From contig JAJZHX010000027.1 in the NCBI GenBank assembly GCA_021804315.1, forward strand, positions 1 to 6,933: 6,933 bases of DNA, read 5' to 3'. The position numbers were made by a program, and so were the translations under genes. This DNA comes from a bacterium (GTDB lineage Bacteria; Patescibacteriota; Saccharimonadia; Saccharimonadales; UBA4665). This document shows, piece after piece, positions 1-6,491 of this stretch (the stretch's first letter is position 1; every line of letters begins with the position of its first letter). The notes below the pieces were generated by a model. That model saw only the letters and a program-made list of their open reading frames with translations, was not told the DNA's origin and searched no databases.

Positions 1-14
1 ATATTAACAACTAA

Positions 15-102
15 GTTAGAAAGGACACAGCGAGAGCTAGGATACCATTACTAGGTAACCCTAACCATTAGCTCTTACGGTAACCTTTACTTACTATCTA
101 AT
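15..102. ncRNA. Candidate structured RNA made of nested inverted repeats (unidentified)
   Basis: No reading frame is supported here, but several complementary segments nest inside one another: 15-19 with 98-102 (one G-T wobble), AAAGG 20-24 with CCTTT 84-88, AGAGCTA 33-39 with TAGCTCT 69-75, and TACC 43-46 with GGTA 54-57 closing a seven-base loop. GGTAACC occurs twice (54-60 and 79-85). I do not recognise a known family: it does not look like a tRNA, tmRNA, SRP RNA or T-box. It could be the 3' end of an upstream transcript, a separate small RNA, or chance pairing. The nearest promoter candidate lies downstream of it, so it is not obviously the leader of the next gene. The strand cannot be fixed from pairing alone. 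Confidence 0.25.
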
Positions 103-128
103 GCGAAAAGTTCTTTAATATTTATTCT

Positions 129-157
129 TTTAAATTTAATAATCTTTAGGGTACAAT
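129..157 (+). promoter_or_regulatory. Candidate sigma-70 promoter for the membrane protein / Mur ligase pair
   Basis: TTTAAA at 129-134 (4 of 6 to TTGACA) and TACAAT at 152-157 (5 of 6 to TATAAT) are separated by 17 bases. Transcription would begin near base 164, giving a leader of about 14 bases before the ATG at 178. The surrounding DNA is very AT-rich, so matches of this quality are not rare. Its position just before the first gene is the main support. Confidence 0.4.
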
Positions 158-177
158 AAGCTTATTAAATTGTCGTT

Positions 178-558
178 ATGTTGAAAAATTTAATCAGTTT
201 ATATAGCTATAACTACCCTAATGCATTGTTCGCTTTGGCTAGATTGAGTAATTATAAGCCAAGCGCCTACTTAAAGCAGGTTCACAAAACTAAGAATTTC
301 TCGCTTATTAAACACCCAAAATCTAAAAAAAGTTTTAAAAAGACCCTAGCTTTATTGTTTTTAAGTTTAGGCATACTTTTACAGATAATTATCGGAATTA
401 TTGTTTTAATCTTAGGCATTGACAAACAAATTACAGGTGGCATTTTCTTTGGTTTAGCAATAATTGTTATTTATCCTTTAACTTGGCCTTATCTAATTGC
501 CCTAGGGCTTTTATTAAGAGAGTGGTTTAACTACGGCATATTAAGTAATCAGGCTTAA
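178..558 (+). CDS. Small membrane protein with two transmembrane helices, upstream of the Mur ligase
   Basis: I cannot assign this 126-residue protein to a named family. A polar, basic N-terminal half (residues 1-56, rich in Lys and Tyr) is followed by two strongly hydrophobic segments, about residues 57-81 and 87-112, joined by a short loop (DKQITG). The expected topology is a helical hairpin with the Lys-rich N-terminal region in the cytoplasm. There is no cleavable signal peptide. The gene ends 23 bases before the Mur ligase core, so the two are probably cotranscribed. The ligase lacks an N-terminal domain, so this protein may act as its membrane anchor or be the detached N-terminal part of a once-fused protein (inference). 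No Shine-Dalgarno is visible before the ATG at 178. That start is chosen because it is the first ATG downstream of the candidate promoter. Confidence 0.7.
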   Translation: MLKNLISLYSYNYPNALFALARLSNYKPSAYLKQVHKTKNFSLIKHPKSKKSFKKTLALLFLSLGILLQIIIGIIVLILGIDKQITGGIFFGLAIIVIYPLTWPYLIALGLLLREWFNYGILSNQA

Positions 559-581
559 TTAAAACTCGCTTTATTATTCAA

Positions 582-1850
582 ATGAATATAAAAAAAATAG
601 GCAAAAATTTTATCTGTCAAATTTTAGAATGGCAGGCTAAACGCCTTATTGCTAAGAATCAGCTAAGCATTATTGCTGTTGGTGGTAGCATAGGCAAAAC
701 ATCTACTAAATTAGCGATTGCTAAGTCGATGTCAGCCTGGACAAAAGTTATTTATCAGGAGGGTAACTATAACGATAGATTGACAGTGCCTTTAGTGTTA
801 TTTGCGCAAACTGAACCAAATATTTTTAATATCTTTAAGTGGTTTTGGATAGTCTTAAATAACGAAAAAACTATTAGAAAAGTCTATCAGTATAACTATG
901 CTGTCTTAGAAATAGGCACCGATGGGCCAGGACAACTAAAAGATTTTGCTTACTTAAAACCAAGATTATACGTTTTAACAGCAATTGCCGAAGAACATAT
1001 GGTCTATTTTAAATCTCTGGATAATGTGGCTAGTGAAGAATTAGTACCAGTCTCTTTCTCGGAGCAAACTCTAGTGAATCTTAATAACCTAAATCCGAAA
1101 TATTTAACTAATCTAGAAGTTTTAACATATGGTAGTTCACCGACTGCAGATTATAGTTATACAAGGAATGATGATCAGCTTCTAGTAAAATTTAGAGTTG
1201 AAGATAAAACTCTGACATTTAAACCAAAATTAATTGGCGAACAAGGAGCAGTTATATCCTTAGCAGCTACTTCCGTTAACCATATTCTTGGTCATGCTAG
1301 CCGAGAGGTATTGAAAGCGCTTGAAAATCTAGAACCCATTCCGGGGCGTATGCAACTACTTGAAGGCATAAAAGGCAGTTTACTAATCGATGACACCTAT
1401 AACGCTAGTCCTAGCTCAACCAAGTCTGCGCTTGACGTACTTTATAGTTATAAGCAAAAGCCCAAAAAAATAGCAATTTTAGGAAGCATGAATGAACTGG
1501 GTAGTTTTAGCCAAGCTACTCATCAACAAATTGGCGCTTACTGTGATCCAAATAAACTCCAGTTATTAGTAACTGTCGGCCTAGAAGCCAAAGATTATCT
1601 TGCTCCAGTAGCCTTAGCCAAAGGCTGTCAGGTTAAAAGTTTTCTTAATCCAATCGAAGCCGGTAACTTAGTTAAGGACTTAGTTAATAAAGATACGATA
1701 GTTTTAGTTAAAGGTTCCCAGAATCATGTTTTTTGTGAAGAAGCCTTAAAACCACTGCTTTTTAATCCTTCTGATTCTATAAAACTAGTCCGTCAATCAG
1801 CTTATTGGCTAAAAATTAAACAAAAACAGTTTAAATTAAGTCTTGTTTAA
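582..1850 (+). CDS. murF: MurF-type Mur ligase (UDP-MurNAc-tripeptide--D-Ala-D-Ala ligase-like), lacking the N-terminal domain
   Basis: This cytoplasmic Mur ligase is predicted to use ATP to join D-Ala-D-Ala to the UDP-MurNAc-peptide precursor of peptidoglycan. The 422-residue protein shows the P-loop GGSIGKTS (34-41), the ligase-core segment EIGTDGPG (110-117), the MurF signature DDTYNASP (270-277), LGSMNELG (300-307) and VKGSQNH (376-382). The last three are typical of MurF rather than MurC, MurD or MurE. In standard MurF the P-loop lies roughly 100 residues in, after the UDP-MurNAc-peptide-binding domain. Here only 33 residues precede it, so that domain is missing. The gene follows the two-helix membrane protein by 23 bases and shares its last four bases with convergent ddl, whose product is the MurF substrate. 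No Shine-Dalgarno precedes the ATG, so translational coupling is likely. A more divergent Mur-ligase-like role is possible, because the substrate-recognising domain is absent. Confidence 0.85.
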   Translation: MNIKKIGKNFICQILEWQAKRLIAKNQLSIIAVGGSIGKTSTKLAIAKSMSAWTKVIYQEGNYNDRLTVPLVLFAQTEPNIFNIFKWFWIVLNNEKTIRKVYQYNYAVLEIGTDGPGQLKDFAYLKPRLYVLTAIAEEHMVYFKSLDNVASEELVPVSFSEQTLVNLNNLNPKYLTNLEVLTYGSSPTADYSYTRNDDQLLVKFRVEDKTLTFKPKLIGEQGAVISLAATSVNHILGHASREVLKALENLEPIPGRMQLLEGIKGSLLIDDTYNASPSSTKSALDVLYSYKQKPKKIAILGSMNELGSFSQATHQQIGAYCDPNKLQLLVTVGLEAKDYLAPVALAKGCQVKSFLNPIEAGNLVKDLVNKDTIVLVKGSQNHVFCEEALKPLLFNPSDSIKLVRQSAYWLKIKQKQFKLSLV

Positions 1851-2758
1851 CGTTTTAGGGCATTATTAACTAATTGGCTATAAAAATCAGGCAAGCTAAG
1901 CCCGTAGCTAATAACTGCTTTAGGTAGCAGGCTTTGATTACTCAGACCAGGTATAGTATTAGTTTCAAGTACATAAATTTGTTCGCCTTGAATTATCATG
2001 TCAGTTCTTGAAATGTCTCGACAATTACAAAGTTGGTGAATTCTTTGGGCTAAATCTTTTGCTTGATCTTGCAAAGTCATTGATATGTTTTTTGGAGGAC
2101 ATAGTTCTTTAGTTTTGCCGTTATATTTATTTTTGTAATCAAAACTTTCACTAGGTGGCGGAATAATTTCTATAACTGGTAGGGCTTGCTCGTTAAAACA
2201 AGCTACGGTTATTTCTTGTCCATCAATAAAGCTTTCAAGTAGTAAATGTTTGTGTTTTAAAAAAACCGGTTTAACCTCTTTTAAGTAGTCTTGATCTAGA
2301 TGCTTAACAATTACAGTATCTACGCTTGAACCTTCGTTGATTGGTTTTACAACAAATGGTTTTAAAATTAACTGAGATTGTTGGAACTCATCAAAGGTGA
2401 CCAATTCTGTTGGCGGAATCAAAAAGTCGTGCTTGTTTAGCAGTTTAAGATAGGCATCTTTATTAAAACAAAGTCTAGAAGATAGCGAATCTGAACCTAT
2501 AAATTTTACATTTAAATTTTCTAAAAATTTTTGTAGTTTGCCGTCTTCGCCACCCTTACCATGAATCAGCGGAAAAACTACATCGCATTGTCTAATTTCT
2601 GATAGATAATTATTAAATGGTTTAAGGGCGTCAATAATTGTTACTAAAAAACCAGCTTTTTTTAGGTTTAAAGCTACAGCTTGAGTGGACTTTAAACTTA
2701 CTGCTCGCTCGGCTGAATTGCCACCGGTAATAATTAAGACTTTAATCATCTTAACCAT
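1847..2758 (-). CDS. ddl: D-alanine--D-alanine ligase
   Basis: This ATP-grasp enzyme joins two D-alanines to make the terminal dipeptide of the peptidoglycan stem peptide. At 303 residues it is close to E. coli DdlB (306). Visible landmarks are GGNSAER near the N-terminus with the catalytic-type Glu17, HGKGGEDG (66-73), FVVKP with the ATP-binding-type Lys138, EGSSV (142-146), the ESFIDGQE segment (175-182), the KY pair (211-212) that corresponds to the D-Ala-specific omega-loop Tyr of DdlB, SRTD (250-253) and LETNTIPGLSNQSLLPK (264-280) with the metal-binding Glu and Asn. The Tyr, with no VanA-type His, argues for D-Ala-D-Ala rather than D-Ala-D-Lac. An Asp (147) sits where a Gly is usual after GSSV. 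The ATG at 2758 is used, but Met4 at 2749 sits immediately before the first beta strand and is equally possible; neither has a Shine-Dalgarno. It is convergent with murF and divergent from leuS. Confidence 0.95.
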   Translation of the reverse strand: MVKMIKVLIITGGNSAERAVSLKSTQAVALNLKKAGFLVTIIDALKPFNNYLSEIRQCDVVFPLIHGKGGEDGKLQKFLENLNVKFIGSDSLSSRLCFNKDAYLKLLNKHDFLIPPTELVTFDEFQQSQLILKPFVVKPINEGSSVDTVIVKHLDQDYLKEVKPVFLKHKHLLLESFIDGQEITVACFNEQALPVIEIIPPPSESFDYKNKYNGKTKELCPPKNISMTLQDQAKDLAQRIHQLCNCRDISRTDMIIQGEQIYVLETNTIPGLSNQSLLPKAVISYGLSLPDFYSQLVNNALKR

Positions 2759-2774
2759 ACTAACTTAAATTAAC

Positions 2775-2804
2775 GTGACAAAACAACCCAACAGTTGATA
2801 GGAT
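2775..2804 (+). promoter_or_regulatory. Candidate leuS promoter with extended -10 element
   Basis: The 53-base gap between divergent ddl and leuS contains GTGACA at 2775-2780 (5 of 6 to TTGACA) and TAGGAT at 2799-2804 (4 of 6 to TATAAT). The spacing is 18 bases, and an extended TG lies one base upstream of the -10. Initiation about seven bases past the -10 would fall at or just before the ATG at 2812, giving a nearly leaderless mRNA. The AGGA at 2800-2803 could instead be a Shine-Dalgarno with about 8 bases of spacing. The two readings exclude each other unless transcription starts further upstream. Confidence 0.35.
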
Positions 2805-2811
2805 ATTAATC

Positions 2812-5691
2812 ATGACCAGAAGATATAGTCCAAGAGATATTGAGCCAAAATGGCAGGCAGTCTGGGAATCAGAAGGCACATATACAACTAATCTTAATAG
2901 CAATAAACCGAAGTATATTGCTATGAGTATGTTTAACTATCCAAGCGGTAGCGGTATACATATCGGTCACGCAATGAATTACACCATATCTGACGTTAAG
3001 GCTCGCTTTAAAAGACAACAAGGTTATGAAAGTTATCATCCAGTTGGTTGGGATGCTTTTGGTCTACCGGCTGAAAACTTTGCTATAAAATCTGGCGTTA
3101 GTCCTCAACAAAGTATGGCGGAAATTATACCTGGTTACCATAAACAGTATAAAGCTATGGGCTGGAGTAATGATTGGCAGAAAGAAATTGCTACTCACCT
3201 GCCTGAGTATTATCGCTGGACACAGTCGATCTTTAGTCAAATGTATAAACACGGTCTGGCCTATCAGGCTAGTCGTCTGCAATGGTGGTGCTCGATAGAC
3301 AATACCGTGCTAGCTAACGAGCAAGTCATTGACGGTAAATGTTGGCGTCACGACGGACCGAATGATCCGTTAGTTGAAAAAAAAGAGATAAAACAATGGT
3401 TTTTCAAGATTACAGAATACGCTGAAGAATTACTTGAAGCTATTGATGATCTTGATTGGACAGAAAGTGTAAAACTTGCCCAGAAAAACTGGATTGGTAA
3501 AAGTCAAGGAGCTGAAATAGATTTTCAAGTTGCTAATTCAAAGCATAAAATAACGGTTTTTACTACTCGTGCCGACACGATTTTTGGCGCCACTTTCTTA
3601 GTCTTAGCGCCTGAACATGGTTTAGTTAAAGATTTAACAACTAAGAATCAAAAAACTAAAGTTAACAACTATTTAAAGCAAGTGGCCACTAAAAGTGAGC
3701 TAGAACGCCAAACAGCCAAAGAAAAAACAGGCGTCTTTCTAGGATCTTACGCGGTTAATCCAATTAACGGCGAAGCAATACCAGTTTATATTGCCGATTA
3801 TGTGCTCTTAAACTATGGTAGCGGGGCTATTATGGCTGTACCAGCTCATGATGAAAGAGATTATCAGTTTGCTAAAAAATATAAGCTACCTATTAGACAA
3901 GTCGTTGCCCAGTACTTTTTGGGTAATCCTAAGGAAGACATAGCAACTGTCAATCGACAAGTTGTCGACGCGATTGTCAGGAATCAAAAAGGCCAGTATT
4001 TACTCATTAAAGACCTAGACGGTTACCATTTTTGCGGTGGTGGCGTTGAATCAACTGATTTAGATAATCGAGCAGCTATTAGACGAGAGGTCATTGAAGA
4101 AACCGGCTATCATGATATAAAAAGCCTTAAACCGGTTGCTCAGCAAACCATCTTTTATGGCTATAGAGCAACTAAAAATAGAAATCAGCGTACCTTAGGT
4201 CAATTTTTTGAAGTTATTCTAGCGTCAGATCAACAAATAGACAATGAGTCTAATACGGGCAAGCATACTCTACATTGGTTTAATAAAGATGAAGTTTTAA
4301 ACAAATTAGCTTGGGATAGTCACGTTAAAGCCTTTGAGCAATACTTAAACTCCACTAGCTGTTACTCAGGCGAAGGTTTAATGATTAATTCAGCTGAGTT
4401 TGATGATTTAACTTCTGATCAGGCAAGAGAACAGATTATCAGGCAGTTATCTAAACAAGGCTGGGCTAGGGAAAAGATTAACTACCGAATGAAAGATTGG
4501 AGCGTTAGTCGACAAAGATACTGGGGGGCACCTATCCCAATCATTTATTGTCAAAAGTGTGGTACGGTCTTAGTGCCAGATGCCGACCTGCCAGTTATTA
4601 TCCCGGAGCTTGAAGATTTTGCTCCGAGTGGTGACGGCCATTCTGCGCTAGCTAGAGCTAAAGATTGGTTAAAAGTTAGTTGTCCTAAATGTGGTGGGCC
4701 AGCTGAGCGTGAAACCGATACGCTGGATACCTATATTTGTAGTAGTTGGTATATGCTACGCTACATCGATCCGCATAATCAGGTCAAGATCTTTGATACT
4801 GACTTAGTTAATAAATGGTTACCAATTGATTTCTACAACGGTGCCGATCATGCTACTGCTCATCTACTTTATGCTCGCTTCATTACCCGCTTTTTTAATA
4901 AACTTGGCCAAATTAATCATCCAGAACCATTTAAACAAATGCTCTATAACGGTAAAGTAACTTCATCTGACGGATCAATGTTTTCAAAAAGTAAAGGCAA
5001 TGGTATTGATCCGCTGGAAATAATTAACCAAGGCTATGGGGCTGATGCGCTTAGAACATATTTAATGTTTGCTGCTCCGCTAGAACTGTCGGTGCGTTGG
5101 GACCCTAAAGGAGTACCTGGAGTTTATCGTTTCCTAAACAGAGTTTGGACTTTAATTCAAGCATATTTAGAACAAGACAAGCACCAGTTGACTGATAAAA
5201 AATTACGCTACGATATTTTGCACGCTACTAACTTAATGGTTGACAAAGTCAGTAAAGACCTAAATTTAAACCAGTATAATACGGCGATTGCTACCATGAT
5301 GGCTTATTTAAATGATCTTTATCGCTTTAAAGATCAAGAATTTAATCAAGGCCAAGTTTGGCAAACGGCTTTCGAAAATCTTATTGTTTGTCTAGCGCCG
5401 TTTGCCCCGCATATTAGTGAAGAATTATGGCATCAACTTGGCCATACTACTTCAGTTCATAAAGACTCCTGGCCCGAAGTGGACAAAAGCTATCTAGTTG
5501 ATAAAACTGTTACGATAGTCATTCAGGTTAATGGTAAAGTGCGAGCTACTCTTAAGGTTAAACCCGGCGAAACAGAGAGTTTAGTTATTGGTTTGGCCAA
5601 AAAAGACAACAAAATTAAAGAGTATTTAGCCAAAAAAGACATTAAAAAAACTATCTATTTGCCAGATAAACTAGTTAATTTTGTGGTTTAA
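2812..5691 (+). CDS. leuS: Leucyl-tRNA synthetase with a Nudix domain inserted in the editing domain
   Basis: This cytoplasmic class I synthetase charges tRNA-Leu with leucine. The 959-residue protein starts in the usual way (YSPRDIEPKWQ) and carries HIGH at 50-53 and the LANEQVIDGKCW segment. The CP1 editing domain has TTRADT (251-256; Thr256 matches E. coli Thr252) and AHDERD (345-350; Asp350 matches E. coli Asp345). DWSVSRQRYWG is at 562-572. Zinc-type CxxC pairs lie at 580/583 and 624/627. The KMSKS loop reads MFSKSKGN (723-730). An anticodon-binding helical domain (roughly 770-880) and the small C-terminal domain (about 895-959, with VIQVNGKVRA) follow. Two features are unusual: residues about 366-516 form an insertion containing a Nudix fold, and the leucine-specific domain normally found just before KMSKS is reduced to a few residues. 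The editing Thr and Asp are kept, so proofreading is probably active. A downstream gene lies 43 bases away on the same strand. Confidence 0.97.
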   Translation: MTRRYSPRDIEPKWQAVWESEGTYTTNLNSNKPKYIAMSMFNYPSGSGIHIGHAMNYTISDVKARFKRQQGYESYHPVGWDAFGLPAENFAIKSGVSPQQSMAEIIPGYHKQYKAMGWSNDWQKEIATHLPEYYRWTQSIFSQMYKHGLAYQASRLQWWCSIDNTVLANEQVIDGKCWRHDGPNDPLVEKKEIKQWFFKITEYAEELLEAIDDLDWTESVKLAQKNWIGKSQGAEIDFQVANSKHKITVFTTRADTIFGATFLVLAPEHGLVKDLTTKNQKTKVNNYLKQVATKSELERQTAKEKTGVFLGSYAVNPINGEAIPVYIADYVLLNYGSGAIMAVPAHDERDYQFAKKYKLPIRQVVAQYFLGNPKEDIATVNRQVVDAIVRNQKGQYLLIKDLDGYHFCGGGVESTDLDNRAAIRREVIEETGYHDIKSLKPVAQQTIFYGYRATKNRNQRTLGQFFEVILASDQQIDNESNTGKHTLHWFNKDEVLNKLAWDSHVKAFEQYLNSTSCYSGEGLMINSAEFDDLTSDQAREQIIRQLSKQGWAREKINYRMKDWSVSRQRYWGAPIPIIYCQKCGTVLVPDADLPVIIPELEDFAPSGDGHSALARAKDWLKVSCPKCGGPAERETDTLDTYICSSWYMLRYIDPHNQVKIFDTDLVNKWLPIDFYNGADHATAHLLYARFITRFFNKLGQINHPEPFKQMLYNGKVTSSDGSMFSKSKGNGIDPLEIINQGYGADALRTYLMFAAPLELSVRWDPKGVPGVYRFLNRVWTLIQAYLEQDKHQLTDKKLRYDILHATNLMVDKVSKDLNLNQYNTAIATMMAYLNDLYRFKDQEFNQGQVWQTAFENLIVCLAPFAPHISEELWHQLGHTTSVHKDSWPEVDKSYLVDKTVTIVIQVNGKVRATLKVKPGETESLVIGLAKKDNKIKEYLAKKDIKKTIYLPDKLVNFVV
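3934..4347 (+). other. Nudix hydrolase-like domain encoded within leuS (residues about 375-512)
   Basis: The insertion lies between the editing-domain strand ending IRQVV (361-365) and the segment GEGLMINSAEF (520-530), where ordinary LeuRS has fewer than about 20 residues. It reads as a full Nudix domain: an initial strand pair (VDAIVRNQKGQYLLIKD), GGG at 409-411, the helix ending REVIEETGY (425-433) that matches the REUXEEXGU core, a later beta region, and the typical ending with HTLHWFNKDEVL. Metal-binding-type residues Arg425, Glu426, Glu429 and Glu430 are all present. The box has small deviations: Cys408 occupies the usual Pro position before the glycines, and the spacing between the glycines and the core is one residue longer than usual. 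Substrate is unknown. Candidates by family are nucleoside diphosphate derivatives such as ADP-ribose or Ap4A (inference only). Confidence 0.88.
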
Positions 5692-5734
5692 GTATTGATT
5701 AAAGAATTTATTAATAGTAAATTAAGTTATTATT

Positions 5735-6409
5735 ATGGGCAAATTGATTAAGTCTCCAGCACGTTTAGGTAGCGAAAGGTCATCAAGCAGACATCTAACC
5801 TCATCTGAACGGCGAGCAATGGGCTGGGTAAATGCCAATCATTATTTTACAAGACATCAAGGGCAAGAATTAGGAGCTCTGATAGTCAGTCGAAGCGTTA
5901 AATATACTCCAGAAGATGAGATCAATAGCCGATTAGCCCAGATTGAAGAGTTTTACCCAGATGCTAAAAGACATAAATTACCTAAAACTTCGTTAATAAA
6001 TCCTAGAGAAGGCAGACAATTTTTAAGCTCTTTCAATACAGATTTAACAGAAACAGCCCAAAGCTTAAAAGCTGTTTGTGAAGAATTCCCGTCAACTATA
6101 GTAGCTCATGCTCAAAAAGCAATAATTCTTGGCAGAACAGATGATAAATCTGGCCTGAGGCATGTCGGCTTGTTATTAGATACTCTAGCCCAGCAACAAA
6201 TTCAAAGAGAAACAACAGCATTAAAAGCTAGCGTTGGCATACCTCAAGTTCCAAGGGTCCCTCATATTAGTCTGTTTTTGACTGATCACCGTTCAGTCGC
6301 ACAAGATATTGTAGATCAACTGAATGATTCAGGTTTGGCTAGCTTTTCACTAGAGTTAGACCGAGCGGAGGTATCAACTATACCTTATCGCCAGCCGATT
6401 TTAGGTTAA
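5735..6409 (+). CDS. Unrecognised protein with a faint 2H phosphoesterase-like C-terminal half
   Basis: I do not firmly recognise this 224-residue soluble protein. The first 30 residues are basic and Ser/Arg-rich and look disordered. The C-terminal part has PHISLFLTD (176-184) followed by a helix (RSVAQDIVDQLNDSG) and a strand (SFSLELDRAEVST). This resembles the second HxT/S motif of the 2H family (LigT/ThpR RNA 2',3'-cyclic phosphodiesterases). At about the right distance upstream (93 residues) lies KTSL (84-87), where the first motif would need a His. If the resemblance is real, one catalytic His is gone and the protein is probably a binder rather than an enzyme. There is no signal peptide or membrane segment. 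It follows leuS by 43 bases without a clear terminator, so it may be read from the same transcript. The ATG at 5735 has no convincing Shine-Dalgarno; Met29 is an alternative start. Confidence 0.75.
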   Translation: MGKLIKSPARLGSERSSSRHLTSSERRAMGWVNANHYFTRHQGQELGALIVSRSVKYTPEDEINSRLAQIEEFYPDAKRHKLPKTSLINPREGRQFLSSFNTDLTETAQSLKAVCEEFPSTIVAHAQKAIILGRTDDKSGLRHVGLLLDTLAQQQIQRETTALKASVGIPQVPRVPHISLFLTDHRSVAQDIVDQLNDSGLASFSLELDRAEVSTIPYRQPILG

Positions 6410-6426
6410 AATAAAAAAATAATCGC

Positions 6427-6455
6427 TTGAGCAAAACAAGATAATAGCTTAGAAT
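6427..6455 (+). promoter_or_regulatory. Candidate promoter for rpmF-nusB
   Basis: TTGAGC at 6427-6432 (4 of 6) and TAGAAT at 6450-6455 (5 of 6) are 17 bases apart, the ideal spacing. They lie in the 82-base gap before rpmF. Transcription would begin near 6462, leaving a leader of about 30 bases that contains AAGGA at 6474-6478. This is the best-looking promoter in the window. Confidence 0.5.
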
Positions 6456-6491
6456 GTATGTAAGGTTAAGAGTAAGGAAAAATTAATTTTT

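Noticed and set aside
106..130. AAAAG ... CTTTT as a terminator hairpin upstream of the first gene
   Set aside because: Five nearly all-AT pairs around a 15-16 base loop would not be stable; it is expected in such AT-rich DNA.
572..577. TATTAT as a -10 element for the Mur ligase gene
   Set aside because: It lies only four bases before the ATG, so transcription would begin inside the coding region, and no -35 fits.
1816..1834. Inverted repeat TTAAAC / GTTTAA near the end of murF as a terminator
   Set aside because: The stem is only six AT-rich pairs with a seven-base loop, has no T-run after it and lies inside the coding sequence; too weak to call.
3064..3282. Minus-strand 72-codon open frame inside leuS
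   Set aside because: It lies opposite highly conserved LeuRS catalytic-domain codons, has no recognisable domain and no ribosome-binding site; it is a shadow of leuS.
2812..5691. leuS and a Nudix gene accidentally joined, or the Nudix part as an independent gene
   Set aside because: The frame is continuous on both sides, LeuRS sequence resumes exactly after the insert, and no start codon with a ribosome-binding site or stop codon marks an independent gene.
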